Of a stretch of DNA of 64,000 bases, positions 12,435 to 22,970 are shown piece by piece. Every line of letters starts with the position of its first letter. Within the stretch, counting starts at the first letter, position 1. This DNA is from Pochonia chlamydosporia 170. Taxonomy: Eukaryota; Ascomycota; Sordariomycetes; Hypocreales; Clavicipitaceae. The translations under genes were made by a program, and so were the position numbers. Below the pieces are notes generated by a model that was not told the DNA's origin, made no database searches, and worked only from the letters and a program-made list of their open reading frames with translations. The DNA lies in NCBI RefSeq assembly GCF_001653235.2, contig NC_035791.1:1922001-1986000 (forward strand). The letters are read 5' to 3'.

Positions 12435-14520
12435 TGTCAGCACACTTTCATTGTCTGTTGTCCGCAACAAACTCCCACATCGTCATCATTCGCCCAAGAC
12501 GCCGCCTAAGCCCGTGCGGCCCGCTGGGCTCTATCTGTGGGAGAGCGAGTTTGTGTTGAAATGTCTTGCCTGGCCCTCGATCCGGACACTTACTTGGCCT
12601 CCGCGCAAGCCAGGTCTCAGCCGTGACCGTTGTTGACATGTCGCCATTGCTTTTTCGGTCGCCTAATAATATGTTCAATTGAGGACAATAGTGGTTTCCC
12701 CTGGTTCCCACCTTTGAAGCTGGCTTAATACAACTTTCTCACACTCTCAGTGCTGTACCTCCTCCTTACGCTTCCCTAATGAACACACTGACCTAAATGG
12801 CTCAGGGTCACGCACATAGTCATCATGATGCTTCCGTCGAGGAGCGAACAGAGCGGCATCACTCCCCGATGATGGTCTCATCTCACGGCCGATCCGTCAA
12901 TCGTGTGTTGGTCATGGTCGTGTTCGCCAGGGTTATTGCACGAGATTGACCCCAAACTGTATTGGTGGAAAGGCGTTATCACACCCAGCAGTTCAGAGCG
13001 TTCATTGATCCATGAACAGTGGCCACGCAGAACAGACGATTATCACCTGCGGAGCTTCTCGGGCGGTCCCCAGGAACTGGCTGCTGCACCCCAGCTCGGA
13101 TCACGTCTCTTATTATTCAACCATCCACGATTGCCGTCTTTCTGTGTTCCGCACGCCGCAAGTCAACTACCAATGTGCGTATGCAAGTACGAAGTACCTG
13201 CCTGGTCCCCTGGTCAATCGCCGACCCTCTTTGTCTTGTCTCGTTCTTGACTTGCCAGGCAATACCCAATCTTGTCGAGCAGTAAGGCTCCCCTCCCATT
13301 ATCCATCCTGGTAGGTCTTCGTCTTGCCCACACCTATTCCGTTCTAAGATTCGATCCTACCCACCTGGAGTTGCCCACCTGGTGGCTCAAATTGACAATT
13401 CAAATGGAGGCGCACCGTGGCCCTCCTCTGTTCGGACCTGTACCAGCCTGACTCCTATTGAAGTCTCGGCTTCTATCGCTCGCCAAGGAAGCACTCTCAC
13501 ACCCCCCTGGTCAACGCACCCCTTGGTAGAGGTGAATGGACCCCCCGGGCTTTATTCGTGCATGTGCGCGCATCCATCCATTCATACATATGTCCTTGGG
13601 TCAACATCCATCCGCGGTTGTATTCTCTTGAACATATGTATCCATATCTATGTCCAATTTTGGCTTCGTCTTTGTGGTCTGGTACTACCTCCGTCTACAT
13701 CTTGGTGCGTACGTCCAACCACTACAGCCCTCTCTTTAGTTTATTAATACTTGGCTGTCAAAGCTTGTACATAACTCCATTCCTTCTCAATATTACATAC
13801 ATTGCAATTTGGACGGTTCCTGTGAAGCGGGACAAGCGATATTTGGCAGCTGCTCTCGTTGGGCTGTTTGACATTACTCGTCAGTTCCAGCTTTCTCCGC
13901 TCTCCCGCATTCCGTTCTACAAGACGGTCTCATTATCTTCTCCATCGAACCCCTCACACAAGCTGGGAGTGCTCAGAGCGTGTAGCATCTGCCAGAAGAC
14001 TCGTTTGGCTCGTTTCAGATCCCTTCCTCGTTCGTGTGGACAAGCCAATTTGGGTAGATTTGGCTGGTATCGCCTTGTCAAAGCGCTACAGACAGACAAG
14101 CTATTCCGGAACAAAAGCTAAACCCTTCAAAAGCCGGGTCGTGTCGTGGGTCTCGTTCTAAAGAATTGTGAGGAATTTGGGACCTGGTAAACCCGAATTT
14201 TACGAATCATTGGCCTTCCTGGGTTGACTTCAAGCTCAGTGAGGCTTAATCGGCTGGATCTCAACATTTCCGTGCTTTGTCGACTGGCAGATACACTTCA
14301 ACCTGCAAAATCCATCAAGACATGGGCTAACGCAAATTTTGTATCTATCTTTTCGTTGAGGTTTGTTCAATTTCGTTCGCCACACTCCCACTTTCCCATG
14401 CGATTCGACAAAGATTCCTTGGCCAGAGAGACTCGGACTCAAAAGCAGCTTTTGCCGTTCGTTTCGATTGTGTTCTACTGACAAAACGTTTTGGCTTTCT
14501 ACTAACCATTTCTTATACAA

Positions 14521-14523
14521 TAG
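14521..14523 (+). promoter_or_regulatory. Candidate 3' splice site of a 5' UTR intron
   Basis: TTTCTACTAACC is followed about 15 nt later by ATACAATAG, a typical fungal branch point and acceptor. The site lies 50 nt before the start codon of the CENP-B-like gene. No donor could be chosen with confidence; GTGCGT near 13705 is one option. Confidence 0.45.
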
Positions 14524-14533
14524 TTGCTAGCCC

Positions 14534-14653
14534 ATGAACCATAACCTGGAAACCATACAACGCATGAAGAAAAATGAACACAACAGCCGATGGATCTGCC
14601 ACAATGGGGCAGGATTCAACGGCCATTACGCAAAGCAGCGGGTACAACAATGA
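14534..14653 (+). promoter_or_regulatory. Upstream ORF overlapping the CENP-B-like start codon
   Basis: ATG at 14534, with a second in-frame ATG at 14564, opens a 39-codon frame ending in TGA at 14651-14653. It is out of frame with, and overlaps, the main start at 14574. If both AUGs are in the mRNA, ribosomes must leak past them to make the main protein. That arrangement usually lowers translation. Confidence 0.6.
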
Positions 14654-16393
14654 CAATTGGGCTACTATCAGCCCGTACAGCCAGAGTCCTTACGATGGTA
14701 GCCCGATGACTGAGTATCCAGGTTTTGGGTCCTTTGTTCCTCAAGGTGTCCATTCAGAGACGATGTCCAGGATGCCACCGCAAAGTGGCCATCAACATCA
14801 TCCTCAGCACCACCAACCGCAGCACCAACTCATGCATCATTCGACGACACCAATGGGTCACCACCAGCTTCCCATGCTAAACACAACGTGGCCAAGTCAG
14901 CTGACGAATCCCACCCCATCGGGAAGCTTCTCAGCTCCTGCGGCGTCCATTGCTACCGGTCCTCGGATACCACCTCCCACAGAAACGCCAAAGCTACCTA
15001 GTCAAGCAGAAAAGGGTCGAAAGACTTTGACTACCGAACAAAAGAGGGCGATGTGTCAATACCACGAAGAGAATCCCGGCACGAGACAAGCAGATATAGG
15101 ACTGAGGTTTGGCGTAGAACGAAGGTGAGCCTATGAGACCTTTTGTGGAAATAATGTAACTGGCGAGACATCTCTCTAATATTTTTGATCTTTTGCAGCA
15201 CTGTTTCTAAAGTTCTGAGGCATAAGGATCAGTATCTGAGGAGGGATCAAGAGCCGGACCCTACAGCCGTCAAAAGAGGTGGCAAGGCGAAAAATCCCGA
15301 CTTCGACAGAACTCTGAGTAACTACGTTCGCCGACAGCAACAGCGTGGCTTTGATATCAAAGACGAGGAGATCATGGAACAGGCTCGTTTATTTGCCCAT
15401 GCTAGTGGAAATCAAGATGCTATTCTGGGAAGTCTAACCAGCAGTTGGCTGCAAAAGTTCAAACAGAAGCATGGTGTTGGAACCTCGAGACTTCTCAGGC
15501 GAGCATCCGAGACGAACATCCCCGACAGTACGCGTGGATCTGGTCAAAACATGACGAAGAACGGTACCACCTCAAATGAAATTTCACCCGCTTCGCCAAC
15601 ACAGCCCCTCTCGCCTTTATCAGGAAGCCGTAGCGACGAAGAGCTTCAGCGAGAGCATAGTCTCGATTTCGACTTCGCTTATAGGCAGCAGCACTCCCAA
15701 TCAACAACATCCCTTGCAAGCGAGGTCAGAGATAACACTGGCTCGTCCTTTTCTGGTGGCACCCTCAGCCCAACCGGAACTTTCAATTTCTCGCCGGATC
15801 CAAACGTTGGAGGTTTTCAGCCGTTGGGGATGCGCGCAGAAATGCCACCGGACTTCCATCGCGAGAAGAGAAGTAATACATTCCCATCGATTGACATCAA
15901 CTATGCAAACCAACATGGCCCACCAACAGAGCCCATGACACCACAGCTTCCTCCACCACCGACGGGACCTTCGTCCTCGCTTGACTCCCCAACGCATGAC
16001 GTTCAGTCGGGACCGTTTGCCATCAACACTAGCCTTACCTCACCGCCAGCCCTGCGTCGAACAAGCAGCAATTCCAGTATTGCAGCTCGCTCCTCGAACA
16101 TGTCTATGACAGCTGGGGCTTCGATGACGCCGGTAGAATCGTCACCTGTGTCTCCGTCTCAGGAAGACGCTCGGAGAGCCGCGAACACTCTACTTAGTTA
16201 TCTGCAGAACATGAGCTCCAATAGTCAAGTTTTTCAAAAAAGTGACTACCAAGCCATCATTCAACTCACCAAAAAGCTAGAAATCCACCAACATCAGAGC
16301 AATCGCCCATCTGCCGGAGGATTGTCAAGAATACCAGAAGGTGATGCCGAAATGACTGCTTCTCCTGGCCCTGCGATGATGCAGGCAAGCTGA
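14574..16393 (+). CDS. CENP-B/Tc5-type helix-turn-helix DNA-binding protein
   Basis: Predicted nuclear DNA-binding protein of 581 aa. Exons are 14574-15124 and 15199-16393, with a 74-nt intron. An in-frame TGA at 14565 shows that the protein cannot begin further upstream in this exon. The N terminus is Gln/His/Ser/Pro-rich and disordered. Residues about 147-200 form a CENP-B N-terminal HTH (RKTLTTEQKRAMCQYHEENP, then TRQADIGLRFGVERSTVSKV). Residues about 215-285 form the second, Tc5-transposase-type HTH, ending in SSWLQKFKQKHGVG. No DDE catalytic domain follows. The rest is Ser/Pro-rich, with a short helical segment near the C terminus (ARRAANTLLSYLQNM). The layout is that of a host regulator derived from, or related to, a pogo-like transposase. 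Its target sites and role cannot be read from the sequence. The very long upstream region suggests developmental or condition-dependent control. Confidence 0.85.
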
Positions 16394-17635
16394 GGTACAC
16401 GAGGCGGCAATTTAAGCAACAGTGTTGGCATTGCGGAGAGCTTTTGAAATTTATTACACAGTTGGCATTTTATATCACCGGCGTTTCTGGTGTTTATCTT
16501 CATTTGATAATTCTCAGTCAGCAGATGCAGCGACGGATTTGAGACTATGAAGGGGGGGAGCTCCCTGGGGTATCTCGCACGCTCAATTTCAGTGCGACTC
16601 TGCCGTGCATACTACCTTCAGAGCACGGAATATCCGAAGTCTCGAGGGTTGAGTGCGACATTGCATTTATTCTCCATAACTTCGGTTAATCATGTTTACT
16701 TTTGGCAGTTTTGTTTTTACTTATAATTCTTTGGGGAGGAAATCTAGGAACGAAAACGAAGAAATGAGGCGACTCTATATACTCTGGCAACAGAATTCGG
16801 CGACGACATTAGTATCAACAATGCAACTCTGGGTTGGAGCACAGATTGCTGTTTCTTGCGGCAAACCCCATTGAGAGTCGAACCGATGCATGGCTATATC
16901 GGTTTTTCTCCAGAATACTTAGCTTTATACCCCCTTCAACTGGCACAGAATATTTCAAAGTAACACCCGGCCCTCGATTCTGATTTATCATGTTATACTC
17001 TAAATCTTCATCACTCTTCTTTCCGTCAGAATAAGCAGTCTGTTACTGGATGAGCAGAGATGACACACCCTTCTGTGGAAAATGCGGAACAGCCCTTTTT
17101 GTCGAACAGCACTGGCAGGGGATTGGGATAAGACGGGGTTTCAAGGAGCTTCACAGTTCCCACCGGGTAATACGGAAATTGGGTTATTCATAGGTTTTTT
17201 TTTATTGTTATTATTCATCTCTTAACTGTATTTTTTTCCTTTACATCTTTTTGTTTTCTTATAGTGTGTTCTCTCCTTGGACAAATACGGGGTAAATAAG
17301 CCTGTCTTGGATTAGGAGGATGAAAGGTCTTGGGGACGAGGTACAGTGGATGATGGATGGTGTGTTCGCCTTTGCAGGCGGGATAGCGGGAAGAAACCTG
17401 ACTGATTGCCGTCGACACTGGTTGGCGATGGCGGGAGAAACTCCAAGTGGTTTGTTATGTGCTTGGGAGGCATTTTAGTGCATTTATCAACACCTCTTGC
17501 TTTCTCACAATTCTGTCCTTTTGCCAATCGTACAAAAGTGAGACTTGACTACTAATGGATCTATGGTTTTCTAGAACTCATGGGGGTATCTCCGCGCTTC
17601 CATACAGCACATAACATGCAACAAACAAAATCATT
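16394..17635. other. Intergenic, convergent 3' regions
   Basis: This is the space between the convergent CENP-B-like and PXA-domain genes. It holds T-rich stretches (for example 17196-17214) suitable for 3' ends. I see no domain-bearing frame. Confidence 0.6.
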
Positions 17636-20352
17636 TCATCCCAGCCTCTGTCGCATCAGTTCCACGACACCACTCTCACTCAACTCCGGCATCAAGCGAA
17701 CTAAAATGAGCTCGAGGACGCTATACATCAAGTGCTTATTGCAATACTCATCGTCCAACACCACCAGCAACCCCTCAATCTCATCCACCATCTCGTCCTC
17801 CACACTCTGGTCTAACGGGCCTATGGCTGCGCCAAAGTACAGGCGGCCGATACTTCTGGGAATCATGTTCCACAAGGCCCTCGCAGCCCTCCTACGAAGA
17901 GCGCACAGCTCTTCAGCCGACGAAGGTGGGAACAGGGACGATTTCCCAGGGGAATTGTTGGGGAACAAAGCGCCCCGGAGCGTCCGAAGGATGGGGGGTA
18001 GATGGGATGCTGAGAAGAGCAGTTGGATACGGTATGAGAGGAGCCTGTTCATCGAATCGGTTAGCTACGTTTACGGAAAGCGAACAACTCCAGCCATGAA
18101 AAATTTTTCTGGGTTAATCAAAAATGCGGGCATGTTGTGATGAATGATGCAGTGGGCTCTCTCTGTTTGAGATCTTCGAGCCGATGCGGGGGGCGAGTTG
18201 GCCTATGAGAGAGAAAAGGAACGAATATGGTGACTTGCCCCGTGCAGGAAGCCATGGAGCTAAGTGTGACGAGGTCTACATGATGCTCCATGTGTGGTGC
18301 ATCGCTGAGAGGGTTATCAAACACTCGTTGACATCGACACCCATACACCCCATTCTGTATGTGGGCATTTTGCATCCTGGTGGACAGGACAGGTCCCCCA
18401 TTTAGCCGTGTGGAGAGATTGATACGTCACAAAGCCGATGTAGATGACTCGGGTAATGCAACTTGCTGCAACACAGGTTCGGGGACTTGCACGGTAACAC
18501 GAACTCGTCGTCTTTGTGCCTGTTGCTCAGTCCTTTTTTGCCGGGTGACACGGCAAGAAACATTGTACAACAAGCGATACAGGGGTGAATTGACCCGCTT
18601 TCGAGAACTTGCTGAACCCCCGGTCCTACTTGGGCGCTTAACGGCCGTGTTGGTGGAGGCGGTTGTTGAAGGCGCACACCATCACCAAACAAATCGGAAG
18701 CTAGAAGCTTACTTCGTTGCTGTAATTGGTTGGAAGCTACATGAGTAGCTTCAGAGCCAGCCCTGTGTTCTCTCCAACAACAGTAACTGCCAGACACACC
18801 CTAGGCATTCTCGTAGGTAGTGTGATGAAAGCCACAACTCTTGATAATCATCAAGAAACTCGACTAGGCTCGGGGCGAGACGTCCGTCCTTGCGGGCCGT
18901 CAAGCCAGATCCTGCTTTCACAGGTGTGGGTGGTTGTGCGTGGTGTGTCCAGTGACCCTGGAGTCATGCGAGGTGATAACGTCTTGGGCGGGAATAGTTT
19001 TCCCCCGTAGAGGAAGTTGGGATGCGTAACAAAGGAACTAAGAGCTCGTCTTACCTGTCTAGGGTGCCATCCAGCCCAGCCACCTGACCCGGCCCATGAA
19101 TTGCTCCGAGTTGCAGAAGTGACAAGAAGCCTTCTAACCAGGGCATCCTCGATCGTAGCTCAATCAGATTGCTCAAGCAGCCCCATGCATTGAACGACAG
19201 TACTGGAACTTTGGATGGCAGCGTTTGAGGGTCTTGTGATGTGGTTTCTGCAATGTCCGAAGCCTTTGGCGCTAACTTTCTCTCTCCTGCTATTGTCGCT
19301 CGTGATGGAAGAGATGACGACATTGTTATAATGTTGAAAGCGAATCGGATTGTCGATATGAATAGAAGTGTAAATTGGATAATGGAGACGAAAAACCCCT
19401 GTATAGACCAGCGACGAAGTCCGCTGGGGTAGACTTTTCCCGGGGATTGTAAACTGTTCTCCCCTTTCTTCTCACTCCAGATGCGCTCAGCAATGCAGAT
19501 AGCTTCGAACAACAACCATGGTTGAGCAGCTTTTTTTGCTATGACGTTTCCGATAATAAGTTCGGAGAAAATCTGACCGACAAGCGCTGTTAGACAAGGA
19601 TTGTCGAGGTCTTCAGTTGGTAGGAGAATGGTGAGAACAGCCTCAACTAGCAGCTCACGGTATGCCGCTTCATTCTTGAGCTGCTTTGCGGTGGTGATGG
19701 GATCACCGTAAACTGGGACCGGTGATAGGAGAGGCAGCGGCCAAAGAAAGTGGTACGCCCCGCGAGCTTCAATGCGGATCGTCTCGGCGACCTGATGGGG
19801 GTGTGTAATGCGGTAGGCTGGTTTCAAAGGTTAGTACCTGTGCCTCCAGTGAATCTTCTCTTCAACTCCCGTACCAGTGATATGCTTATCTAGTATCGCC
19901 GGGATCTCATCCAAAAGCAGGCTTTCCAAATCTAACTTGCGGAGGCGCTGTTCTAAAGCTCGCGTGCAGTGGGCAATGACATGTATGATCTCGGCAACGA
20001 ACGTCTCATCGGGCGTGATCTTGTTGTACCAAGCCTGCACAAACTCTCGTAATATAATGGCAAGAAAAGCATAAAGCTGCAAATCTACGTCGTTACGGCT
20101 CGTGAGGGGTGGCAGTAGTTCGTCGATTGGCGTTTGCGAGTCTCGTCCCTTGTCACCCGACTCCTGTGGAAGAAGGACTTTGCGAATGAGCGCCTGAGTT
20201 GCTCGGTCGGATAATGGATCGGCTGTAGATGCGCGGTTAGGGCGGCGATTCGCTGGGATGGGAGCCACAGAAGTGTTCGAGGCAGAATGCTTATGTCGCG
20301 GAGTGCCAGCCCGAGCTGGCACAGGCTGTGGGATCGCAGTCACCGTGGTCAT
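17636..20352 (-). CDS. PXA-domain membrane protein
   Basis: Protein of the PXA (PX-associated) family, which is linked to endosomal or endomembrane sorting; its precise role in fungi is not settled. Exons on the minus strand are 20352-19875, 19817-19055 and 18044-17636, giving 549 aa. The PXA domain runs from about residue 50 to 270. It begins with SDRATQALIRKVLLP, passes through DVDLQLYAFLAIILREFVQAWYN in two halves across a variable loop, and includes DKHITAYRI, which spans the first splice. A hydrophobic stretch around SIQGFFVSIIQFTLLFIST is a likely membrane segment. The last exon (LRTLRGALFPNN to LMPELSESGVVELM) matches the C terminus I know from fungal family members. Intron 1 is 57 nt with a TACTAAC branch point. 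Intron 2 is about 1010 nt, exceptional here; its donor CAG-GTAAGA coincides with an in-frame stop. ATG 20352 is the first in frame. Confidence 0.82.
18733..18752. repeat. Perfect 8-bp hairpin in the long PXA-gene intron
   Basis: GAAGCTAC, a four-base loop, then GTAGCTTC. Other short hairpins lie nearby in the same intron: TTGCCG/CGGCAA near 18537-18555 and CTTGAT/ATCAAG near 18839-18854. Confidence 0.8.
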
Positions 20353-21053
20353 GACCAGCACCGGCACGGCCGAAGCAACATGACCTTCCAAGAGCAGTTG
20401 GCGACCAGGACCGATGTATCTGTTACGCGCGTAGTTACCGAGAGTCGTTGAGGGGGGAGGTTGAGATGTTGTTGGTCGCAATGGTTGTCGTCACCGCTGG
20501 TCGTTGATGTTAAGTTGGGTCGCTTTTGGGTCGCAGGTCGGAGCTGCATGAGCTTGAGCTAAATGTCACGGGCGGGTTGAGCCGCCTGAACCGTGCGCTG
20601 CAGGACATGGAGCAGTTCTGGCCCTGGCACGTGCATTAGCAACGGTCAGGGACTGCAGAGCTCTGATCAGGCGTGCTGTTCATAGCCAGACAGTCAATGC
20701 ATATCCAGTTTTATTCACAGCCCCCCTTGCTTGCATCAAAGTTATACAGTGAACAACTACAGAGCACGGGCTGGACAAACACAGTGCCTGATTGTGCAAA
20801 TCAGTCCATATGTCGGCATCACTACGGAGTACATGCCCAAACAGTTGATCATACTCCGTACTACCAAAGTAGTCTATGAACTTGGATCGTAGATACGTGC
20901 ACGGTGCTGTGACATTTCGCATCTTGGCTTAGTTCAAAAGTTGAAAGGTCTATTTCTGTCACGACAACAAGTCGCGGTACATGGCGATTTACAGTATGAT
21001 TACAAAGGCCAAGCTGCCTGTCTGTGTCCTTTTCGACCCCGTCAGTTCTATAT
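20353..21053. other. Intergenic: PXA-gene promoter and mss51 3' region
   Basis: Both flanking genes are on the minus strand, so this 0.7 kb should hold the PXA-gene promoter next to 20352 and the mss51 3' end next to 21053. The only structure seen is an inverted pair of TACGGAGTA motifs at 20823-20860. No coding signal is evident. Confidence 0.6.
20823..20860. repeat. Inverted TACGGAGTA / TACTCCGTA pair
   Basis: The 9-bp arms at 20823-20831 and 20852-20860 are perfect and separated by 20 bp. The same 9-mer, in one orientation or the other, also occurs near 10609 and 11045, each time in non-coding DNA. Confidence 0.85.
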
Positions 21054-22667
21054 TTACACGTCTTTTGTAGTTGCCTCATATCTGTTGTATTGTTAACAAA
21101 ACCATCGAACACGGTATGGCTTTGGGGATGGAGGGGACATACCTCTTGCCTCGGAAGGCCCATACCCCCCAGTTGCCGCAGCTAATGTCTTGAGGATCCA
21201 TGTCATTCAAGTCCCATCGCAAGCTTCGAAAGATGTTTTCGCCCGGCTCCAGCAGAATATCAAATTCCCCTTTGGACTTCTTGTGCACCCATTCCACATC
21301 TCGTTCTAGATCGAACTGTGTGTATCCGGTTGAAATAATTGGCACCTTTGTCTCCAAAAGAAGCGGTAACGTCTCTTCCCATTCATGACTACTTGCGGGG
21401 TGGCCGAGACCAGGGTGGAACAGTACGAAGCAATCAAAATAGGGATCGTATGGTGCAAAATGGCCCGTCTTGTGAATAGTGTGGTAATAGTCGACAATTG
21501 TGCTGATTTTCATCTTGTACCACACGCGGTCTTCGACAATGGCGCCAAAAGGATTCGACGGGGTGCGCTCGGGTAAGGGAAACTCTTCATCACGATTAGC
21601 CATACTCTCCGGCCCAATAAAGACCAGATGCAGTCTCGACTCTGGGAACAAGTGGGCTAATTGCGTCCAGGCAGCCCGCGGCAACGAGGATTCAGCTCGC
21701 GCCCCAAGAATGAATACCCTAACAGGTGGTGGTTCAGGGCGAAGCTGGTTGATTCCTGCACCTCGCCCGGTCCCTGGAGGATGCAAATTATATCTCAAAG
21801 CTTCATGATGTTAGTCGTGTTATTGTCATGACTTTGAGATTCTAGGAAATACATACCACTGAAGCTCTTTAAGCCTTCGGCCGTCAGTCGCTCTCCTTTC
21901 TTGAGACTATAAGGACTGAGCTCGTGCAAAACACTGCCAACGGTAATAGGATACGTGAGAAGGCGCGTAATTTGCCTCATGGAGCGATCAGTATTTACAG
22001 CCTCAAACTCTCTGGTGTACATAAAAGTATCCCAGTTTGTCATGTTGACAGCAGCTTCATCCAACTGCAAATCAGGAAGATTGCCCTCGAAAAATACACG
22101 CCCAGAACGTAAATCGTGGTCATCCTCGTTGATCTGTCGAAGAGTATCACAAATTTTCAGGTGCTCCTCATAGTGGTCCATCCAGTGCTCCTTGCTGCAA
22201 TAAACAGGAAATCCGCAATCGGGGCATTCGAAGTCCACATGGGCAGGAGCCATTGTCCCGGTCGACTCTTCAGATACATCGGATTTTGCTGCTACGGTTG
22301 GAAGCTTCGTTGGCTTATGGTCAGGATGGGGACATTGTGCGTGTTGTCTCATAAAGGCTGCTCGGCGACGGAACTCTGGCACCGGAGAGGAGGAAAATGG
22401 ATGGAAGAGGTCATCTTGGCTGAGTCTCAAGCTCGAGGGAGGAGAATCTTTGCCTAGTGCCGCTGCCTCCGTCTTCTGTTCTGAGGTGGTCGTGAAAGTC
22501 CGCAGAGTCGCATTGTCGGCAGAGGCTCGCTTCGTACTTATCGACGCAATGGTTCCGCGAGGTCGGACGGCCAACTGTCCAGCTCTTCTTATGCCACCAT
22601 GCCTGCGAAGTGATGCAGAACAGTGGCCGCAAAGACTAGAAGCGGCTCTGCGAAACATCGATTCCAT
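21054..22667 (-). CDS. mss51: Mss51-like mitochondrial translation activator of COX1
   Basis: Likely Mss51, the mitochondrial matrix factor that in yeast activates COX1 mRNA translation and couples it to cytochrome oxidase assembly (family knowledge). Minus-strand exons are 22667-21857, 21800-21143 and 21081-21054, giving 498 aa. The first 60 residues are rich in Arg/Ser/Ala and nearly free of acids, as expected of an import presequence. Two Cys-Pro motifs (C112-P113 and C148-P149) match the heme-responsive CP motifs of the family. C148, C151, C157, H161/H165 and C173 form a MYND-like zinc site. The C-terminal half carries the Mss51 family domain (VRVFILGARAESSLP, LVFIGPES, FVLFHPGLGHP). The last exon is only 28 nt (YEATTKDV). 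An in-frame GTG at 22739 precedes the chosen ATG, so the start rests on the presequence. It is divergent from rse1, with 303 bp between start codons. Confidence 0.88.
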
Positions 22668-22970
22668 TATTGCGCTGATTCGCAAGCAATCAGCGATTGC
22701 AACAGAATCGTTTGAGTTCTTTGGATCCGAGCTTACCACCTAGTGGGCAGACAATTTGAAAGCTCTCGGCCCACATGCGCCGGGAAGTGTCTGGCCACCG
22801 CATTAATAGTTCCTCCACCAAGCCGGACGATCACACCAAAGTTTTGTATCCTCGTCCCACCCACAGTCATTTCAAGCTTCAGTTAGAGCACTTCCACGCG
22901 AAACGACGCTTCAAACCGGCAATTCTAGCCTCGTAAAGCCGCGCAGGCTGGACTGCGCAGAGATAGGGCC
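22668..22970. promoter_or_regulatory. Shared divergent promoter of mss51 and rse1
   Basis: The 303 bp between two head-to-head start codons must supply both promoters and both leaders. I could not identify specific factor sites. Confidence 0.7.

Larger units (their letters stand above)
6730..14573. other. 7.8-kb gene-free region upstream of the CENP-B-like gene
   Basis: I find no open frame with recognisable domains, credible splicing or family resemblance on either strand. The longest frames (for example 10685-11257 minus and 13558-14121 plus) look like chance. Visible items are a 15-A run near 7384-7398, a CACACAG/CTGTGTG hairpin at 11004-11024, an ACCACACC-like tract at 12373-12434, copies of the TACGGAGTA motif near 10609 and 11045, and pyrimidine-rich DNA from about 13300 on. 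A branch-point-like ACTAAC followed by a TAG acceptor at 14521-14523 suggests that a 5' UTR intron ends just before the next gene. Most of the region is probably a long promoter and leader, possibly with non-coding transcripts. Confidence 0.6.

Noticed and set aside
13558..14121. 187-codon plus-strand open frame before the CENP-B-like gene
   Set aside because: It lies in a pyrimidine-rich probable leader. The translation looks random and the frame does not join the main CDS.
19831..19874. Read-through end of the first PXA exon (GTGVEEKIHWRHRY)
   Set aside because: A 57-nt intron with a TACTAAC branch point removes it and restores the family text DKHITAYRI.
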